Assembly (NCBI RefSeq): GCF_009296315.1
Contig: NZ_WHLY01000002.1
Span: forward strand, 1,178,001 to 1,242,000
Origin: Salmonirosea aquatica
GTDB lineage: Bacteria > Bacteroidota > Bacteroidia > Cytophagales > Spirosomataceae
Length of the DNA stretch: 64,000 nucleotides
Reading direction: 5' to 3'
Part shown: one piece after another, positions 1 through 9,142 of the stretch
How positions within the stretch are numbered: position 1 is the stretch's first letter
Layout: the number at the start of each line of letters is the position of its first letter
Program-made: the position numbers and the translations under genes
The notes under the pieces: model-generated
Seen by the model: the letters and a program-made list of their open reading frames with translations, nothing else
The model's database searches: none
What the model was told of the DNA's origin: nothing

Positions 1-671
1 AACTGATTTTCCAGCCTGGTGAGGCTTTCGGAATACAACCACTTTTGGCTCCCCCGGTGTAGTACGGTGTAGGAATCTTCCGAGCCGATCCAGTCGATGC
101 TTTCGACTGCCAGGCGTAGGGTTTTGGCTCCGTCTTTGACCAAAAAAACGCTCAAATATTCAACCCCACTATCTTGATTTGACTGATTACCTACCCCTAC
201 TGGCGGCAGCTGGTGGGGGTGCTTTTCTGTGAAACGGCTGGTCAGTAGCAGCAACAGACAGTACATTACGATCCCGGTGAAAAAATCTTCGGCAAGGGAT
301 TTGCGCAATACGCCTTGAAAGGGGAAGGGATACCCTAGTACAACTTCACTTAAAACCGCCATCAATGCCGAAAATAGCAGGATTTGAATCAGACTTGTCG
401 AAACAGCCAGCAGCGCGTGGGTCAACAGATTCCGGGCAAGCAGGCGCTCGACCGGAAATCGCCTAGCGACTAAGCCGATAAAAACTGTCAGCGGAATAAA
501 CAGCAACCAGTAGACTTTGTACAGTAAACTTTCGCTCCAGTAGAAAGAGGTGTCTTTGAGAAAAGCGAAAAGCGCGTCCTGTCCGGTAGCCAGAACGGCC
601 ACACCCAGCCAGAATACTGGAAGAATGATACGGGCTGGTCGATGCTGGAAAGTGAAGGCGGTGATTTTCAT
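1..671 (-). CDS. Membrane-anchored LytTR-type response regulator, C-terminus off the left edge
   Basis: The frame opens with ATG at 671 on the minus strand and runs off the window without a stop, so about 223 residues are visible. The first ~165 residues hold four hydrophobic segments, so this is not a receiver domain but a membrane sensor. After a short loop the chain reads into the start of a LytTR DNA-binding domain: the residues VESIDWIGSEDSYTVLH match the beta-strand and Y/H pattern typical of that family. LytTR proteins bind direct repeats upstream of target genes, and the membrane form is common in Bacteroidota. The target genes cannot be deduced, and the recognition end of the domain lies outside the window. 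Confidence 0.8.
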   Translation of the reverse strand, partial: MKITAFTFQHRPARIILPVFWLGVAVLATGQDALFAFLKDTSFYWSESLLYKVYWLLFIPLTVFIGLVARRFPVERLLARNLLTHALLAVSTSLIQILLFSALMAVLSEVVLGYPFPFQGVLRKSLAEDFFTGIVMYCLLLLLTSRFTEKHPHQLPPVGVGNQSNQDSGVEYLSVFLVKDGAKTLRLAVESIDWIGSEDSYTVLHRGSQKWLYSESLTRLENQ

Positions 672-766
672 GTCAATTTATTTTGAAGGCAGAGTCAGTA
701 ATCAATCGACTCCTGCCTTTCGATAGGTAAATTCGACAATAAAAGGGGAAAAGCCAATTCTCGGCC

Positions 767-1375
767 TCACCTGAAAAAAGTAGGTACCCGCCACTTCAAG
801 CGGACCGCCAAAATGCGCAACAGGATAATGACCGCCGCGGCGAGAATGAAAGTAGTATTGCGCTCAGTGCCCACATAATCGAGCACCAGATATGATACCG
901 CTCCGGCCAGACAAGCCGTAGCGTACACTTCCTTCTGGTAAACAATCGGGATTTCGTTGGTCATCGTATCCCGAATTACGCCACCCATGACCGCCGAAAA
1001 AACGCCCATAATGGCTGCGATCTCGGGACGGACGCCCAGCGAGAGCGCTTTTTCCGTACCTACTATTGTGAAGAGCGCAATACCAAAAGTATCGAAGAGA
1101 AAAAGGGTTCTGCGAAGGCGGATAAGTCTTTTATAAAAAATAAAGGTCAGGACAATCCCGACCATGATGGCGTACAAAATGGTGATGTCGCTGATCCAGA
1201 CGAGTGGATAGCTACCCAGCAAAAGATCGCGTACCGTACCACCCCCGATGGAAGAAACAAACGCCGTGAAACTGGCGGAAAACCAGTCGGGATCGTCTTT
1301 GTCTTTTACGGCCAATGCTCCTGATATGGCAAAGGCGCAGGTACCTACAATTTCCAGAATATACTGAATGCTCAT
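767..1375 (-). CDS. TRIC-family (UPF0126/YicG-like) membrane channel
   Basis: The product is about 202 residues with seven hydrophobic segments and two internally related halves. Each half carries the glycine-rich signature of the trimeric intracellular cation channel family: SSIGGGTVRDLLLG in the first and VMGGVIRDTMTNE in the second. Prokaryotic TRIC proteins form monovalent cation channels in the inner membrane; their physiological role in bacteria is unclear. The frame could open at a TTG at 1384, but ATG at 1375 (MSIQYILEIVG) gives the usual family N-terminus and is preferred. The gene stands alone between a LytTR gene and a divergent peptidase. Confidence 0.88.
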   Translation of the reverse strand: MSIQYILEIVGTCAFAISGALAVKDKDDPDWFSASFTAFVSSIGGGTVRDLLLGSYPLVWISDITILYAIMVGIVLTFIFYKRLIRLRRTLFLFDTFGIALFTIVGTEKALSLGVRPEIAAIMGVFSAVMGGVIRDTMTNEIPIVYQKEVYATACLAGAVSYLVLDYVGTERNTTFILAAAVIILLRILAVRLKWRVPTFFR

Positions 1376-1548
1376 GAAAGGCAAACGTAGCTAAGGGCTA
1401 ACAAGTCAGCAAAGTTCGCCAGTAATCATCATTCCGCGAAACGGATCGAAGTATTGCCAAAATTCAGGGCTTCCTTTTCTTTTTAGATTTTCGTAGTATA
1501 TTAACCTTTGTTTTATCAAAAACCCTCTTTCTTAATCTATTCAAACCT

Positions 1549-3789
1549 ATGCGGTATAATTTACCAAAGATTCTATTGTTTTCCGGAGCTGTGTTTTGCG
1601 CACTGAATCCGGCCTTTTCACAAAGTATCCTGGGCTTCGACGCAGCAGGCGCCCAAAAAGAAGTGGCCCTCGAAAAGCGGTTCGATCAGCAATTGAAAGC
1701 CGAAAACCTCCGCGCCCACATGAAACGCATGAGTGCGCATCCGCACCACGTAGGTTCGCCCTTCGACCGAGAAAATGCCGAATACGCACGTGACCTGCTC
1801 AAATCCTACGGTTTCGAGGCACGCATCGACACCTCGTACGTCCTGTTTCCAACCCCCAAGACCCGGGTGGTAGAATTGGTGGAGCCCACCAAATTCAAGG
1901 CTTCTCTTTCCGAGCCAATTCTGAAGGAAGACGCAACCTCGGGCCAGACGAAAGAGCAGCTACCTACCTACCATGCCTTTTCGGCCGACGGTGACGTGAC
2001 CGCTGAATTGGTGTTCGTGAACTACGGTATTCCTGAGGACTATGAAGCCTTGAAAAAAATGGGGATCGATGTCAAAGGCAAAATCGTATTGGCCAAGTAC
2101 GGCAACTCCTGGCGTGGCATCAAGCCCAAAGTAGCCTCTGAAAACGGCGCCATTGGCTGCATCATCTATTCCGATCCCAAGGAAGACGGTTTCTTTCAGG
2201 GCGATGTGTACCCCAAAGGTGCCTTCAAAAGCGACGCCGGAGCCCAGCGCGGTTCAGTGCTGGACATGCCCATGTACCCTGGCGATCCGTTGACGCCCGG
2301 CTACGGTGCCACCAAAAACGCCAAACGCCTCGCTCGCACCGAAGCGCCCACGATCATGAAGATCCCGGTGCTACCCATTTCGTATGGCGACGCTCTGCCG
2401 CTGCTCAAAGCGCTGGGGGGACAGGTAGCCCCTGCCGCCTGGCGCGGGGCGCTGCCCCTCACCTACCATGTGGGCCCCGGGCCGGCGAAGGTACACCTCA
2501 AATTGGAATTCAATTGGGACGTTCAACCTGCCTACAATGTCATCGCCACGATCAAAGGCAGCGAGTATCCCGACGAGTGGGTGATTCGCGGCAACCACCA
2601 CGATGGCTGGGTGTACGGAGCCAACGATCCGCTGAGCGGAGCCGTGGCGGTGTTGGAAGAAGCCCGTGCCCTGGGTGAGTTGATGAAAACCGGCTGGAAA
2701 CCCAAACGTACCATTGTGTATGCCCTATGGGACGCGGAAGAACCCGGCCTGCTGGGCTCTACCGAGTGGGTAGAAGAACGGCAGCAGGAATTGAAAGACA
2801 AGGCGGTCGTATACTTCAACTCCGACTCCAACGCCCGGGGATTTCTGTATGCGGGCGGATCACATACTCTCGAAAAATTCCTGAACCAGGTGGCCCGGGA
2901 CGTCACCGACCCGCAGCGCAACGTGAGTGTGGCCGACCGTCTGCGCGCCAAGGTACTGGTGGATGGTAGTCCTAAAGCCAAGCAGGAAGCCCGCAGCCGG
3001 AGCGATTTGCGCATCGGCGCGTTGGGATCGGGCTCCGACTATACGCCTTTTATCCAGCACCTGGGTATTGCTTCCATGAACATCGGCTTTGGGGGTGAAG
3101 ACGACGGCGGCGAGTACCATTCCATTTATGATTCCTACGATCACTACACCCGGTTCAAGGATACCGATTTCTCTTACGGTGTGGCTTTGGCCGAAACGAT
3201 GGGTCGCTGCGTACTGCGTATGGCTGATGCCCAAATCCTGCCCTTTGAATTCCAGAATTTTGCCAATACCGTGCAACAATATGCCGCCGAAGTGAAGCAG
3301 AACGTAGAGAGCATGCGTACCCAGTCGGAGGATCACAACCGTCTGTTGCGGGACAACCAGTACCAACTGGCCGCCGACCCGAAGGAACCATTCACGCAGC
3401 CCGAGCCGATGGATGAGGTACCTTTCCTGAATTTTGCGCCATTGGATAACGCCCTGGCTTCGCTGGATAAAAGCGCCACGGAATATAGCCAGGCCTTACA
3501 GAAATCCGGCCAATTGCCCGTGGGGAATGTAGAAAAATTAAACGAGGTACTTTATAAGTCAGAGCGGTACCTGACCCATCCCGAAGGTCTGCCACGCCGC
3601 TCGTGGTTTCAGCACCAGATTTACGCCCCCGGATTCTACACCGGCTACGGCGTAAAAACGCTGCCCATGATTCGGGAGGCCATCGAGCAGAAGAACTGGA
3701 CCGAAGCCCAGCAAGGCATTGAACGGGTGAGCGAAGCGCTGACGCAGTTTGCCGCGCAAGTGGACAAAGCCACGCTGCTGATGAAGTAA
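1549..3789 (+). CDS. Secreted M28 metallopeptidase, glutamate carboxypeptidase II-like
   Basis: This 746-residue protein begins with a cleavable signal peptide (about 25 residues ending AFSQS) and has the three-part layout of the M28B/NAALADase group. A protease-associated domain lies around residues 130-280, the zinc peptidase domain around 330-560, and a helical transferrin-receptor-like dimerisation domain follows to the C-terminus. Visible metal and catalytic residues include the His/Asp pair in NHHDGWVYGANDPLSG, the acidic pair in WDAEEPGLLGS, the Asp of NSDSN and the His of EYHSIYDSYDHY. It probably acts in the periplasm or outside the cell, releasing C-terminal amino acids from short peptides. 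The exact substrate is not evident. It is transcribed alone. Confidence 0.92.
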   Translation: MRYNLPKILLFSGAVFCALNPAFSQSILGFDAAGAQKEVALEKRFDQQLKAENLRAHMKRMSAHPHHVGSPFDRENAEYARDLLKSYGFEARIDTSYVLFPTPKTRVVELVEPTKFKASLSEPILKEDATSGQTKEQLPTYHAFSADGDVTAELVFVNYGIPEDYEALKKMGIDVKGKIVLAKYGNSWRGIKPKVASENGAIGCIIYSDPKEDGFFQGDVYPKGAFKSDAGAQRGSVLDMPMYPGDPLTPGYGATKNAKRLARTEAPTIMKIPVLPISYGDALPLLKALGGQVAPAAWRGALPLTYHVGPGPAKVHLKLEFNWDVQPAYNVIATIKGSEYPDEWVIRGNHHDGWVYGANDPLSGAVAVLEEARALGELMKTGWKPKRTIVYALWDAEEPGLLGSTEWVEERQQELKDKAVVYFNSDSNARGFLYAGGSHTLEKFLNQVARDVTDPQRNVSVADRLRAKVLVDGSPKAKQEARSRSDLRIGALGSGSDYTPFIQHLGIASMNIGFGGEDDGGEYHSIYDSYDHYTRFKDTDFSYGVALAETMGRCVLRMADAQILPFEFQNFANTVQQYAAEVKQNVESMRTQSEDHNRLLRDNQYQLAADPKEPFTQPEPMDEVPFLNFAPLDNALASLDKSATEYSQALQKSGQLPVGNVEKLNEVLYKSERYLTHPEGLPRRSWFQHQIYAPGFYTGYGVKTLPMIREAIEQKNWTEAQQGIERVSEALTQFAAQVDKATLLMK

Positions 3790-3849
3790 GTGGGGTACCT
3801 TAGGATTTCGGTGGTGTCGGGTGGAAACACCCGACACCTTTACCATTTG

Positions 3850-4143
3850 TCAATTTTCGTAGAGTCGCAAGCGATTTCTAGCCGAAACCAGTTCGTTTTG
3901 CAAATGATCCATTTTTTGCAGCAGATTCAAGACCACGTCGATCCCTTCTAGGTTCAGATGCAGGTCGTTGCGCATACGAATGATTTTTTCTACTTCGCTA
4001 ATCCGTTCAGCGTGGATATAATGCGACTCTTCGATGGATTCTATTTCGATCAATCCCACTTCATTCAGACTATCGAAAAAGGACGTTTCCACGTGATAGT
4101 GCGTGCAAAGCGTGGCGATTGGGATGAAGTTTTCGGTGTTCAT
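3850..4143 (-). CDS. cbpM: CbpM-like modulator of the DnaJ-type co-chaperone
   Basis: This 97-residue protein has the MerR-like helical layout of chaperone modulator CbpM: an N-terminal region with [14 protein letters not shown], the core [14 protein letters not shown], then a long helix with [19 protein letters not shown] and a coiled C-terminus. CbpM proteins bind the J domain of CbpA and hold back its stimulation of DnaK. Its ATG overlaps the TGA of the upstream cbpA in an ATGA junction (4140-4143), which indicates translational coupling in a two-gene operon. The assignment rests on the pattern and on this neighbour. Confidence 0.85.
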   Translation of the reverse strand: MNTENFIPIATLCTHYHVETSFFDSLNEVGLIEIESIEESHYIHAERISEVEKIIRMRNDLHLNLEGIDVVLNLLQKMDHLQNELVSARNRLRLYEN

Positions 4144-5066
4144 GACGTTCTCAGATTTGCCAATTCAGTAAACAGTTCTTTTTCTTTCTCCGTCAGGTTG
4201 GTCGGCAAATTGACCTGGTAGGTAATGAACAAATCACCAAACGAACCTTCCTTTTTGTAGACCGGGAATCCTTTACCTTTTAGCTTTACTTTCGTGCCGC
4301 TTTGGGTACCCGGCGCTACCTTTAATTTCACTTTCCCGTCGAAAGTATCCACCGTAATTTCTCCGCCCAGTACTGCCTTGTACAAATCAAGCGCCACAGT
4401 TCTATACAAATTATCCCCATCGCGCTTGAAGGGGGTACTATTGACGAGGGAAAATGTAAGGTACAGATCGCCTTTCGGGCCACCATTGGCCCCCTCGCCC
4501 CCGTAGCCCTTGATCTTGATCACCTGTCCATCGCTGACGCCCGCGGGAATGGTAAGCCGGATATTTTTTCCGTTCACCGTAATGGTACGTTTGTGGGTTT
4601 CGTACACATCCCGCAGATCGAGGCTTAACTCGGCGTTAAAATCCTGGCCTTTATAATTCCTACCTCCGCCCCAGGAACCACCGCCCCCAAAGGACGAAGC
4701 CCCCGAACCAAACATGGATTCAAAAAAGTCGGAGAAGTCGCCTCCTCCCCCAAAACCACCGCCCGAAAAGCCTCCCGACGGGCCTTGTTGGCTACTGCCC
4801 CGGTACTGTCGCTGCTGCCCCGCTTTCTCAAATTCCTCGGCGTGCTTCCAGTCCTTCCCGTACTTGTCGTATTTCTTCCGGTTTTCGGGATCGCCCAGTA
4901 CCTGATTGGCCTCGTTGATTTCCTTGAATTTCTTTTCGGCGTCCTTGTCGTTGGGATTGATGTCGGGATGGTACTTCCGGGCCAGTTTTCGATAAGCTTT
5001 TTTAATGTCGTTCTCGGAGGCCTCCTTATTTACACCCAGTATATTATAATAATCTATGTATTCCAT
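4140..5066 (-). CDS. cbpA: CbpA-type DnaJ co-chaperone
   Basis: This 308-residue protein starts with a J domain (residues 1-70) carrying the HPD triad at 33-35, which stimulates the DnaK ATPase. A glycine/phenylalanine-rich linker (about 90-135) with runs of GGG follows, and then the two beta-rich substrate-binding domains of DnaJ. The cysteine-rich zinc-finger domain of full DnaJ is missing, so this is a class II (CbpA-like) protein. The downstream cbpM overlaps by four bases. On the minus strand a TAATTTTG box at 5111-5118 lies about 45 bases before the start and is a plausible -7 element. Confidence 0.93.
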   Translation of the reverse strand: MEYIDYYNILGVNKEASENDIKKAYRKLARKYHPDINPNDKDAEKKFKEINEANQVLGDPENRKKYDKYGKDWKHAEEFEKAGQQRQYRGSSQQGPSGGFSGGGFGGGGDFSDFFESMFGSGASSFGGGGSWGGGRNYKGQDFNAELSLDLRDVYETHKRTITVNGKNIRLTIPAGVSDGQVIKIKGYGGEGANGGPKGDLYLTFSLVNSTPFKRDGDNLYRTVALDLYKAVLGGEITVDTFDGKVKLKVAPGTQSGTKVKLKGKGFPVYKKEGSFGDLFITYQVNLPTNLTEKEKELFTELANLRTS

Positions 5067-5405
5067 TCGGTTAGCCGTAGCGGTTTACTTTAAAACGATT
5101 GATCGTTCTCCAAAATTAAAAAATATAAGCGGCGTTTTGTCAGTCGAAAGATATTTTCCAAAAAGATCATACCCAAAATCACAGGCTTTGATCATGTTTT
5201 CACTCATTTTAACACGAGGTAGATTCTAATTAACAGCCTCTACAAGCTAACTTTTTCCAGAAGTAAGGTAAGCCATTTTCGTAATAGTGTTCTGACAAAT
5301 GAGTTATATGGTTGTAATTTTTGCAGATATTTTAGTGGGGATAAATATATTATTGCAAAAAAAATTTACGTTCTTTGCCAAAATAAACAAATAAAACCAT
5401 TCATT
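5067..5405. promoter_or_regulatory. Divergent intergenic region with a -7 box for cbpA
   Basis: This 339-base AT-rich gap separates the divergent cbpA and the gene at 5406. On the minus strand the bases 5111-5118 read TAATTTTG, matching the Bacteroidota -7 consensus TAnnTTTG, but I see no matching TTTG about 20 bases further upstream. On the plus side the last 120 bases are AT-rich, with a run of A (5356-5364), and must hold the promoter of the 5406 gene, although I cannot name its boxes. No open reading frame or RNA structure is evident. Confidence 0.4.
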
Positions 5406-5870
5406 ATGAACTTAGATGATATTCGTTTCTTTTCTCCCCAGGAAAACAAAGCGGAACGTAAAACGCGTACAAAAGAGGAAACAGATGCTCCCGCAACGGG
5501 CTATATTTCTGCTACCGGAAAAGTGATTATTCCTCAGAAAGCCGCTGAGCAAGTGGGCTTGAATTCAGAGCACACTACCTACATGGTAGGTACCCAACAA
5601 AACAAGCGGAAACTCAAATCGCTGTATATCATTCCTGCTTCCGGACATGTGGAAGGTGCTTTTGAAATGCAAAGCAGTGGCCGGAATAACTTTATCGCGC
5701 TGGGTGTTATTTTAGAAAAGAGTGGATTGGATTACCAGAATAATAAATACACCTTCGATATCAATTCATTTGTGTATGGCGACGATATCAAGGGCGTTGA
5801 ATTGAAGCTGAATAAGCCTACCCCCAAAGCCAAGCGGGCAGGTCGCAAGCCCAAGAACGTGGATTTATAA
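5406..5870 (+). CDS. Small basic-tailed protein with an AbrB-like segment
   Basis: This 154-residue protein has no signal peptide or membrane segment. Residues about 30-60 read GYISATGKVIIPQKAAEQVG, which resembles the swapped-hairpin core of SpoVT/AbrB proteins (the pattern xxGxVxIPxxxxxxLGL). The middle (residues 60-130) is mixed alpha/beta, and the C-terminus is strongly basic with KAKRAGRKPKN, an AT-hook-like GRKP element. Together these suggest a nucleic-acid-associated protein, but that is inference: the family is a Bacteroidota hypothetical to me. The gene is monocistronic, with an AT-rich promoter region in front and a perfect terminator hairpin behind. Confidence 0.75.
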   Translation: MNLDDIRFFSPQENKAERKTRTKEETDAPATGYISATGKVIIPQKAAEQVGLNSEHTTYMVGTQQNKRKLKSLYIIPASGHVEGAFEMQSSGRNNFIALGVILEKSGLDYQNNKYTFDINSFVYGDDIKGVELKLNKPTPKAKRAGRKPKNVDL

Positions 5871-5883
5871 TATTTGTTCGTAT

Positions 5884-5927
5884 AAAAGAAAGGGGTACCT
5901 CGCTAGATCGAGGTACCCCTTTCTTTT
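5884..5927. terminator. Bidirectional intrinsic terminator, 19-bp perfect stem containing GGTACC
   Basis: The arms 5884-5902 and 5909-5927 are perfectly complementary around a 6-base loop (CTAGAT). The outer part of each arm is A/T-rich (AAAAGAAA on the left, TTTCTTTT on the right), so the hairpin can end transcription from both the plus gene at 5406 and the convergent minus gene ending at 5946. Each arm contains the hexamer GGTACC. Confidence 0.9.
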
Positions 5928-5945
5928 GAGCTATATAGCACATTA

Positions 5946-6572
5946 TCAACTAATCCAGGTACCCACCTCTTCAATCAACCACCATTTTCCTTTTCTTTTT
6001 TCCAAAATAAATATATACCCCTGGCCATGTTTCCACCCGCACTGATAATCTATCCAGAGAATTACTTTCGTGAAAGTAGAATTAAATAAAGGAGTCGATA
6101 CTTTTATAATACAGCTCGTACCGTAGGTTTCTCTCAATACTTCATAGCCCTCTTCCCGATTTATTTCGTTAAAAACCTTATTTAATTTCCGGACAGAAAT
6201 CGTCGGTACGACTACTTTGGCAGAATCAAGTCGTATCGTTTTTGTACTATCGATGCTGTTGTATATGAAACGTATTTCAGCCGAATCCATTAAATTTTCC
6301 GCGCGTAGCGCGTACATCCCTTTGGTGGCCAAAAGAGTACTGTCTGAGAGTAAGTTGATTTTCAGGGGGTTCCTTATTTCTTGCCACATCGCTTTGGAAA
6401 CCGGAGTAGTTTCAGCCTGAATTACCGAAGTATTGATCAGTTTTATCCGAATCAAATCATTCAGCACGGAATAAAACTCTTTCTCGTAAATCGTTGATTC
6501 ATTATGAGTTTGCTCTTTGGAACAAGAAATAAAGAAGCCCATGATCAGCAGGTACATACCCGTTTTTTTCAT
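5946..6572 (-). CDS. Lipoprotein of unknown function
   Basis: From ATG at 6572 the protein is 208 residues and begins MKKTGMYLLIMGFFISCSKE, a short signal peptide with a lipobox (FISC) placing the lipidated Cys near residue 17. A longer frame opens ten codons earlier at 6602, but the Met just before the Lys-Lys pair fits a lipoprotein start. The mature part is mixed and ends with a Trp-rich segment (KGKWWLIEEVGTWIS) that resembles the closing strands of small NTF2-like domains. I do not recognise the family. It is convergent with the 5406 gene and shares its terminator. Confidence 0.75.
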   Translation of the reverse strand: MKKTGMYLLIMGFFISCSKEQTHNESTIYEKEFYSVLNDLIRIKLINTSVIQAETTPVSKAMWQEIRNPLKINLLSDSTLLATKGMYALRAENLMDSAEIRFIYNSIDSTKTIRLDSAKVVVPTISVRKLNKVFNEINREEGYEVLRETYGTSCIIKVSTPLFNSTFTKVILWIDYQCGWKHGQGYIFILEKRKGKWWLIEEVGTWIS

Positions 6573-6640
6573 CGTGAAATTTTGGTAAGAGCCAGTCCGC
6601 ATCGTTCAATTTTGCTAATTTCGGGCAAACCTCCATTCAG

Positions 6641-8293
6641 ATGAAAAAAATATTCCTCCTGCTCCTCATTTCCTGGCCTTCATTTGCCCAAACCTACGAT
6701 GTGGTGATTCGTAACGGTACTCTCTACGACGGTTCGGGCAAGGTACCCTATCAGGGTGATGTGGCCATCCGGGATACAAAGATCGTAGCCATTGGAAAAG
6801 TACCCGGTCGGGGCCGGCAAGAGATCGACGCCAAGGGCAAGGCCGTCGCGCCGGGCTTTGTCAATATGCTCAGCCATGCCTACACCGCATTGATGCGCGA
6901 TGGCCGATCGCTATCGGATATCAAACAAGGCGTGACGCTGGAAGTATTCGGCGAAAATTCGATGGGGCCGCTATCGCCCCAAATGAAACAGGATATGATT
7001 CAGCAGCAGGGTGAGGACCAATACGACGTATCCTGGACTACGCTGGCCGAATTTATGCAGCATCTGGAAAAAAAAGGGGTAGCTACCAACTTTGCCTCGT
7101 TCGTGAGCGCCTCCGAAATCCGGGAGCATGAACTGGGACAAATCAACCGCGCCCCTACCCCGGCCGAACTCTCCCGCATGAAAGCGCTGGTGCGCCAGGC
7201 CATGCAACAAGGCGCCATGGGCCTGACCACGATGCTGATTTATGTGCCTGCCACTTTTGCCAAAACCGACGAGCTGATAGAACTGGCAAAGGTAGCCAGC
7301 GAGTACAACGGCCTGTTCACCGCCCACATCCGCAGCGAGGGCGACCGCTTCGGGCAGGCCGTCGACGAAATGATCCAGGTAAGTAAGGAAGCGCATATTC
7401 CGGTGGAAATCTATCACTTGAAAGCTGCCGGAAAAAGCAACTGGAACAAGCTGGATCGTGTCCTAACGAAAATCGACAGCGCTCGAAAAGCGGGTTTGCC
7501 CATCACGGCCAATATGTACAACTACATTGCCGGAGCCACCGGACTGGACGCCGCCATGCCGCCCTGGGTGCAGGAAGGCGGTTTGCAGGAATGGCGGCGG
7601 CGCTTGCAGGACCCTACCCTGCGCGAAAAGGTAGCCAAAGAGATGACCGATCCCGCCCAGGACTGGGAAAACCTCTGCCTGGCTGCGGGCCCTGAGGGTA
7701 CCATTCTGCTGGGTTTCAAGCAGGACTCCTTGAAAAAATATACGGGCAAAACTCTGGCCGAGGTAGCTTCCCTGCGGGGTAAACCCTGGTACGAAACGGC
7801 GATGGACCTGGTGGTGCAGGATGACTCGCGGGTAGGTGTGGCCTACTTCCTGATGTCAGAAGAAAATGTGCGAAAGCAAATCGCGCTGCCCTACATGAGC
7901 TTCGGGTCCGACGCGGGCTCGATAGCGCCCGAAGGTACCAGCTTAAAACGCAATCCGCATCCCCGTACCTACGGCAACTTTGCCCGGTTGCTGGGCAGGT
8001 ACGTCCGCGATGAGAAAATCATTTCTTTACCGGAGGCCGTCCGCCGTCTGACATCACTCCCCTGCGAGAATCTCAAAATCAAAGACCGGGGGTACCTTAA
8101 GCCCGGCTACTTTGCCGATGTGGTCGTTTTCGATCCAGCGGCCATTCAGGATAAGGCTACCTTCGACCGGCCCCACCAATTGGCCGAAGGGATGATCCAC
8201 GTATTTGTGAAGGGTATCCAGGTATTGAAAAATGGAGAACATACCAACGCTACACCGGGCGTAGCCGTTTATGGACCCGGAAAAGGGAAATGA
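6641..8293 (+). CDS. Secreted D-aminoacylase-like amidohydrolase, variant metal site
   Basis: This 550-residue protein has a signal peptide (about 16 residues, ending SFAQ) and an amidohydrolase-3 fold: a beta-sandwich segment with VRNGTLYDGSGKVPYQGDVA, a TIM barrel, and a C-terminal return to the sandwich (DRGYLKPGYFADVVVFDP). Family members hydrolyse N-acyl-D-amino acids or related cyclic amides. The barrel His residues in TAHIRSEGD and EIYHLKAAG and the Asp in FGSDAGSIAPEG are present. However, the usual HxH after strand 1 reads NMLSHAY, so the first His is Leu, and the usual Cys region reads EVFGENSMGPL without Cys. The substrate is therefore uncertain. Confidence 0.85.
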   Translation: MKKIFLLLLISWPSFAQTYDVVIRNGTLYDGSGKVPYQGDVAIRDTKIVAIGKVPGRGRQEIDAKGKAVAPGFVNMLSHAYTALMRDGRSLSDIKQGVTLEVFGENSMGPLSPQMKQDMIQQQGEDQYDVSWTTLAEFMQHLEKKGVATNFASFVSASEIREHELGQINRAPTPAELSRMKALVRQAMQQGAMGLTTMLIYVPATFAKTDELIELAKVASEYNGLFTAHIRSEGDRFGQAVDEMIQVSKEAHIPVEIYHLKAAGKSNWNKLDRVLTKIDSARKAGLPITANMYNYIAGATGLDAAMPPWVQEGGLQEWRRRLQDPTLREKVAKEMTDPAQDWENLCLAAGPEGTILLGFKQDSLKKYTGKTLAEVASLRGKPWYETAMDLVVQDDSRVGVAYFLMSEENVRKQIALPYMSFGSDAGSIAPEGTSLKRNPHPRTYGNFARLLGRYVRDEKIISLPEAVRRLTSLPCENLKIKDRGYLKPGYFADVVVFDPAAIQDKATFDRPHQLAEGMIHVFVKGIQVLKNGEHTNATPGVAVYGPGKGK

Positions 8294-8386
8294 GTTATGA
8301 AAAATAGGGTACCTGGAGTCCACTTACTTATTACTTACCATTCAAAGAAACTTTGCTCTTTTGTCCCTCTGAAAGTTTTCTTACCC

Positions 8387-8929
8387 TCATTTTTCAAACG
8401 GATCATCTTCCACGATGGCGTAGTGGTAGTTGTCCTTCCACTCACCGCGGATGGGCAGAATTTTCCGGCGTAGTCCTTCGCACACCATTCCTGCTTTTTC
8501 CAAAACCCGAATCGAACGCACATTTTCGGTGGCTACCCCGGCCTGAATCCGGTGAAGTTTCAATTCGCTGAATCCAAATACAATCATCCGTTTGACTATC
8601 TCCGTAGCGTACCCCTTTTTCCAGTGAGCGGGCAGAAGACTGTAGTAAATATCGCTGCTACGGAAACTATCACCCGACAGATGCATGCCGGCTTCTCCCA
8701 CAAATTCCCCATCCTCATGAGTTCGAACCGTCCAGCCATAGTGGTTGCGAACCGACATCTGCTGATCCTCGATAGACGCCAAAAGTACCTCTAGTGTATC
8801 GCCCGTGTGGCGGGGAATCCCGATGGTGTTATATTCCTCCACTTCTTCCAGCGAGTGAAGCCGGTGAATAATATCCACATCGCCCCAGGTTACTTCTGTC
8901 AGTATAAGTCGTTTAGTAAACAATTCCAT
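8387..8929 (-). CDS. GNAT acetyltransferase, RimJ/RimL type
   Basis: The product from ATG at 8929 (MELFTKRLILTEVTW) is 180 residues, the usual size for the ribosomal-protein-alanine acetyltransferase branch of GNAT. Characteristic pieces are the N-terminal TKRLILTEVTWGDVD, the central YSLLPAHWKKGYATEIVKRM with the acetyl-CoA pyrophosphate loop, and GVATENVRSIRVLEKAGMVCEG near the end. Such enzymes transfer an acetyl group to the N-terminus of proteins or to small amines; the substrate here is unknown. A TTG at 8947 would add six residues and is less likely. Confidence 0.88.
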   Translation of the reverse strand: MELFTKRLILTEVTWGDVDIIHRLHSLEEVEEYNTIGIPRHTGDTLEVLLASIEDQQMSVRNHYGWTVRTHEDGEFVGEAGMHLSGDSFRSSDIYYSLLPAHWKKGYATEIVKRMIVFGFSELKLHRIQAGVATENVRSIRVLEKAGMVCEGLRRKILPIRGEWKDNYHYAIVEDDPFEK

Positions 8930-9142
8930 GGAATGTAGTCCGGTCAAAATAGGCCTTTCCCAAAATGAATACTACCCTGCAAAGGGTCATCATACAGGAA
9001 TTGGCAAAATTTATAAGAATCAAATGCTTCTCCTAGAATTCTCTCCTGATCTGTGATTGGCTAAACCAAACCCCTACCCTGCTGTCTATGGAGAATATGA
9101 AAAGTTCTGAATATATTGATCTCGAATCCATAGCCATTTTTT

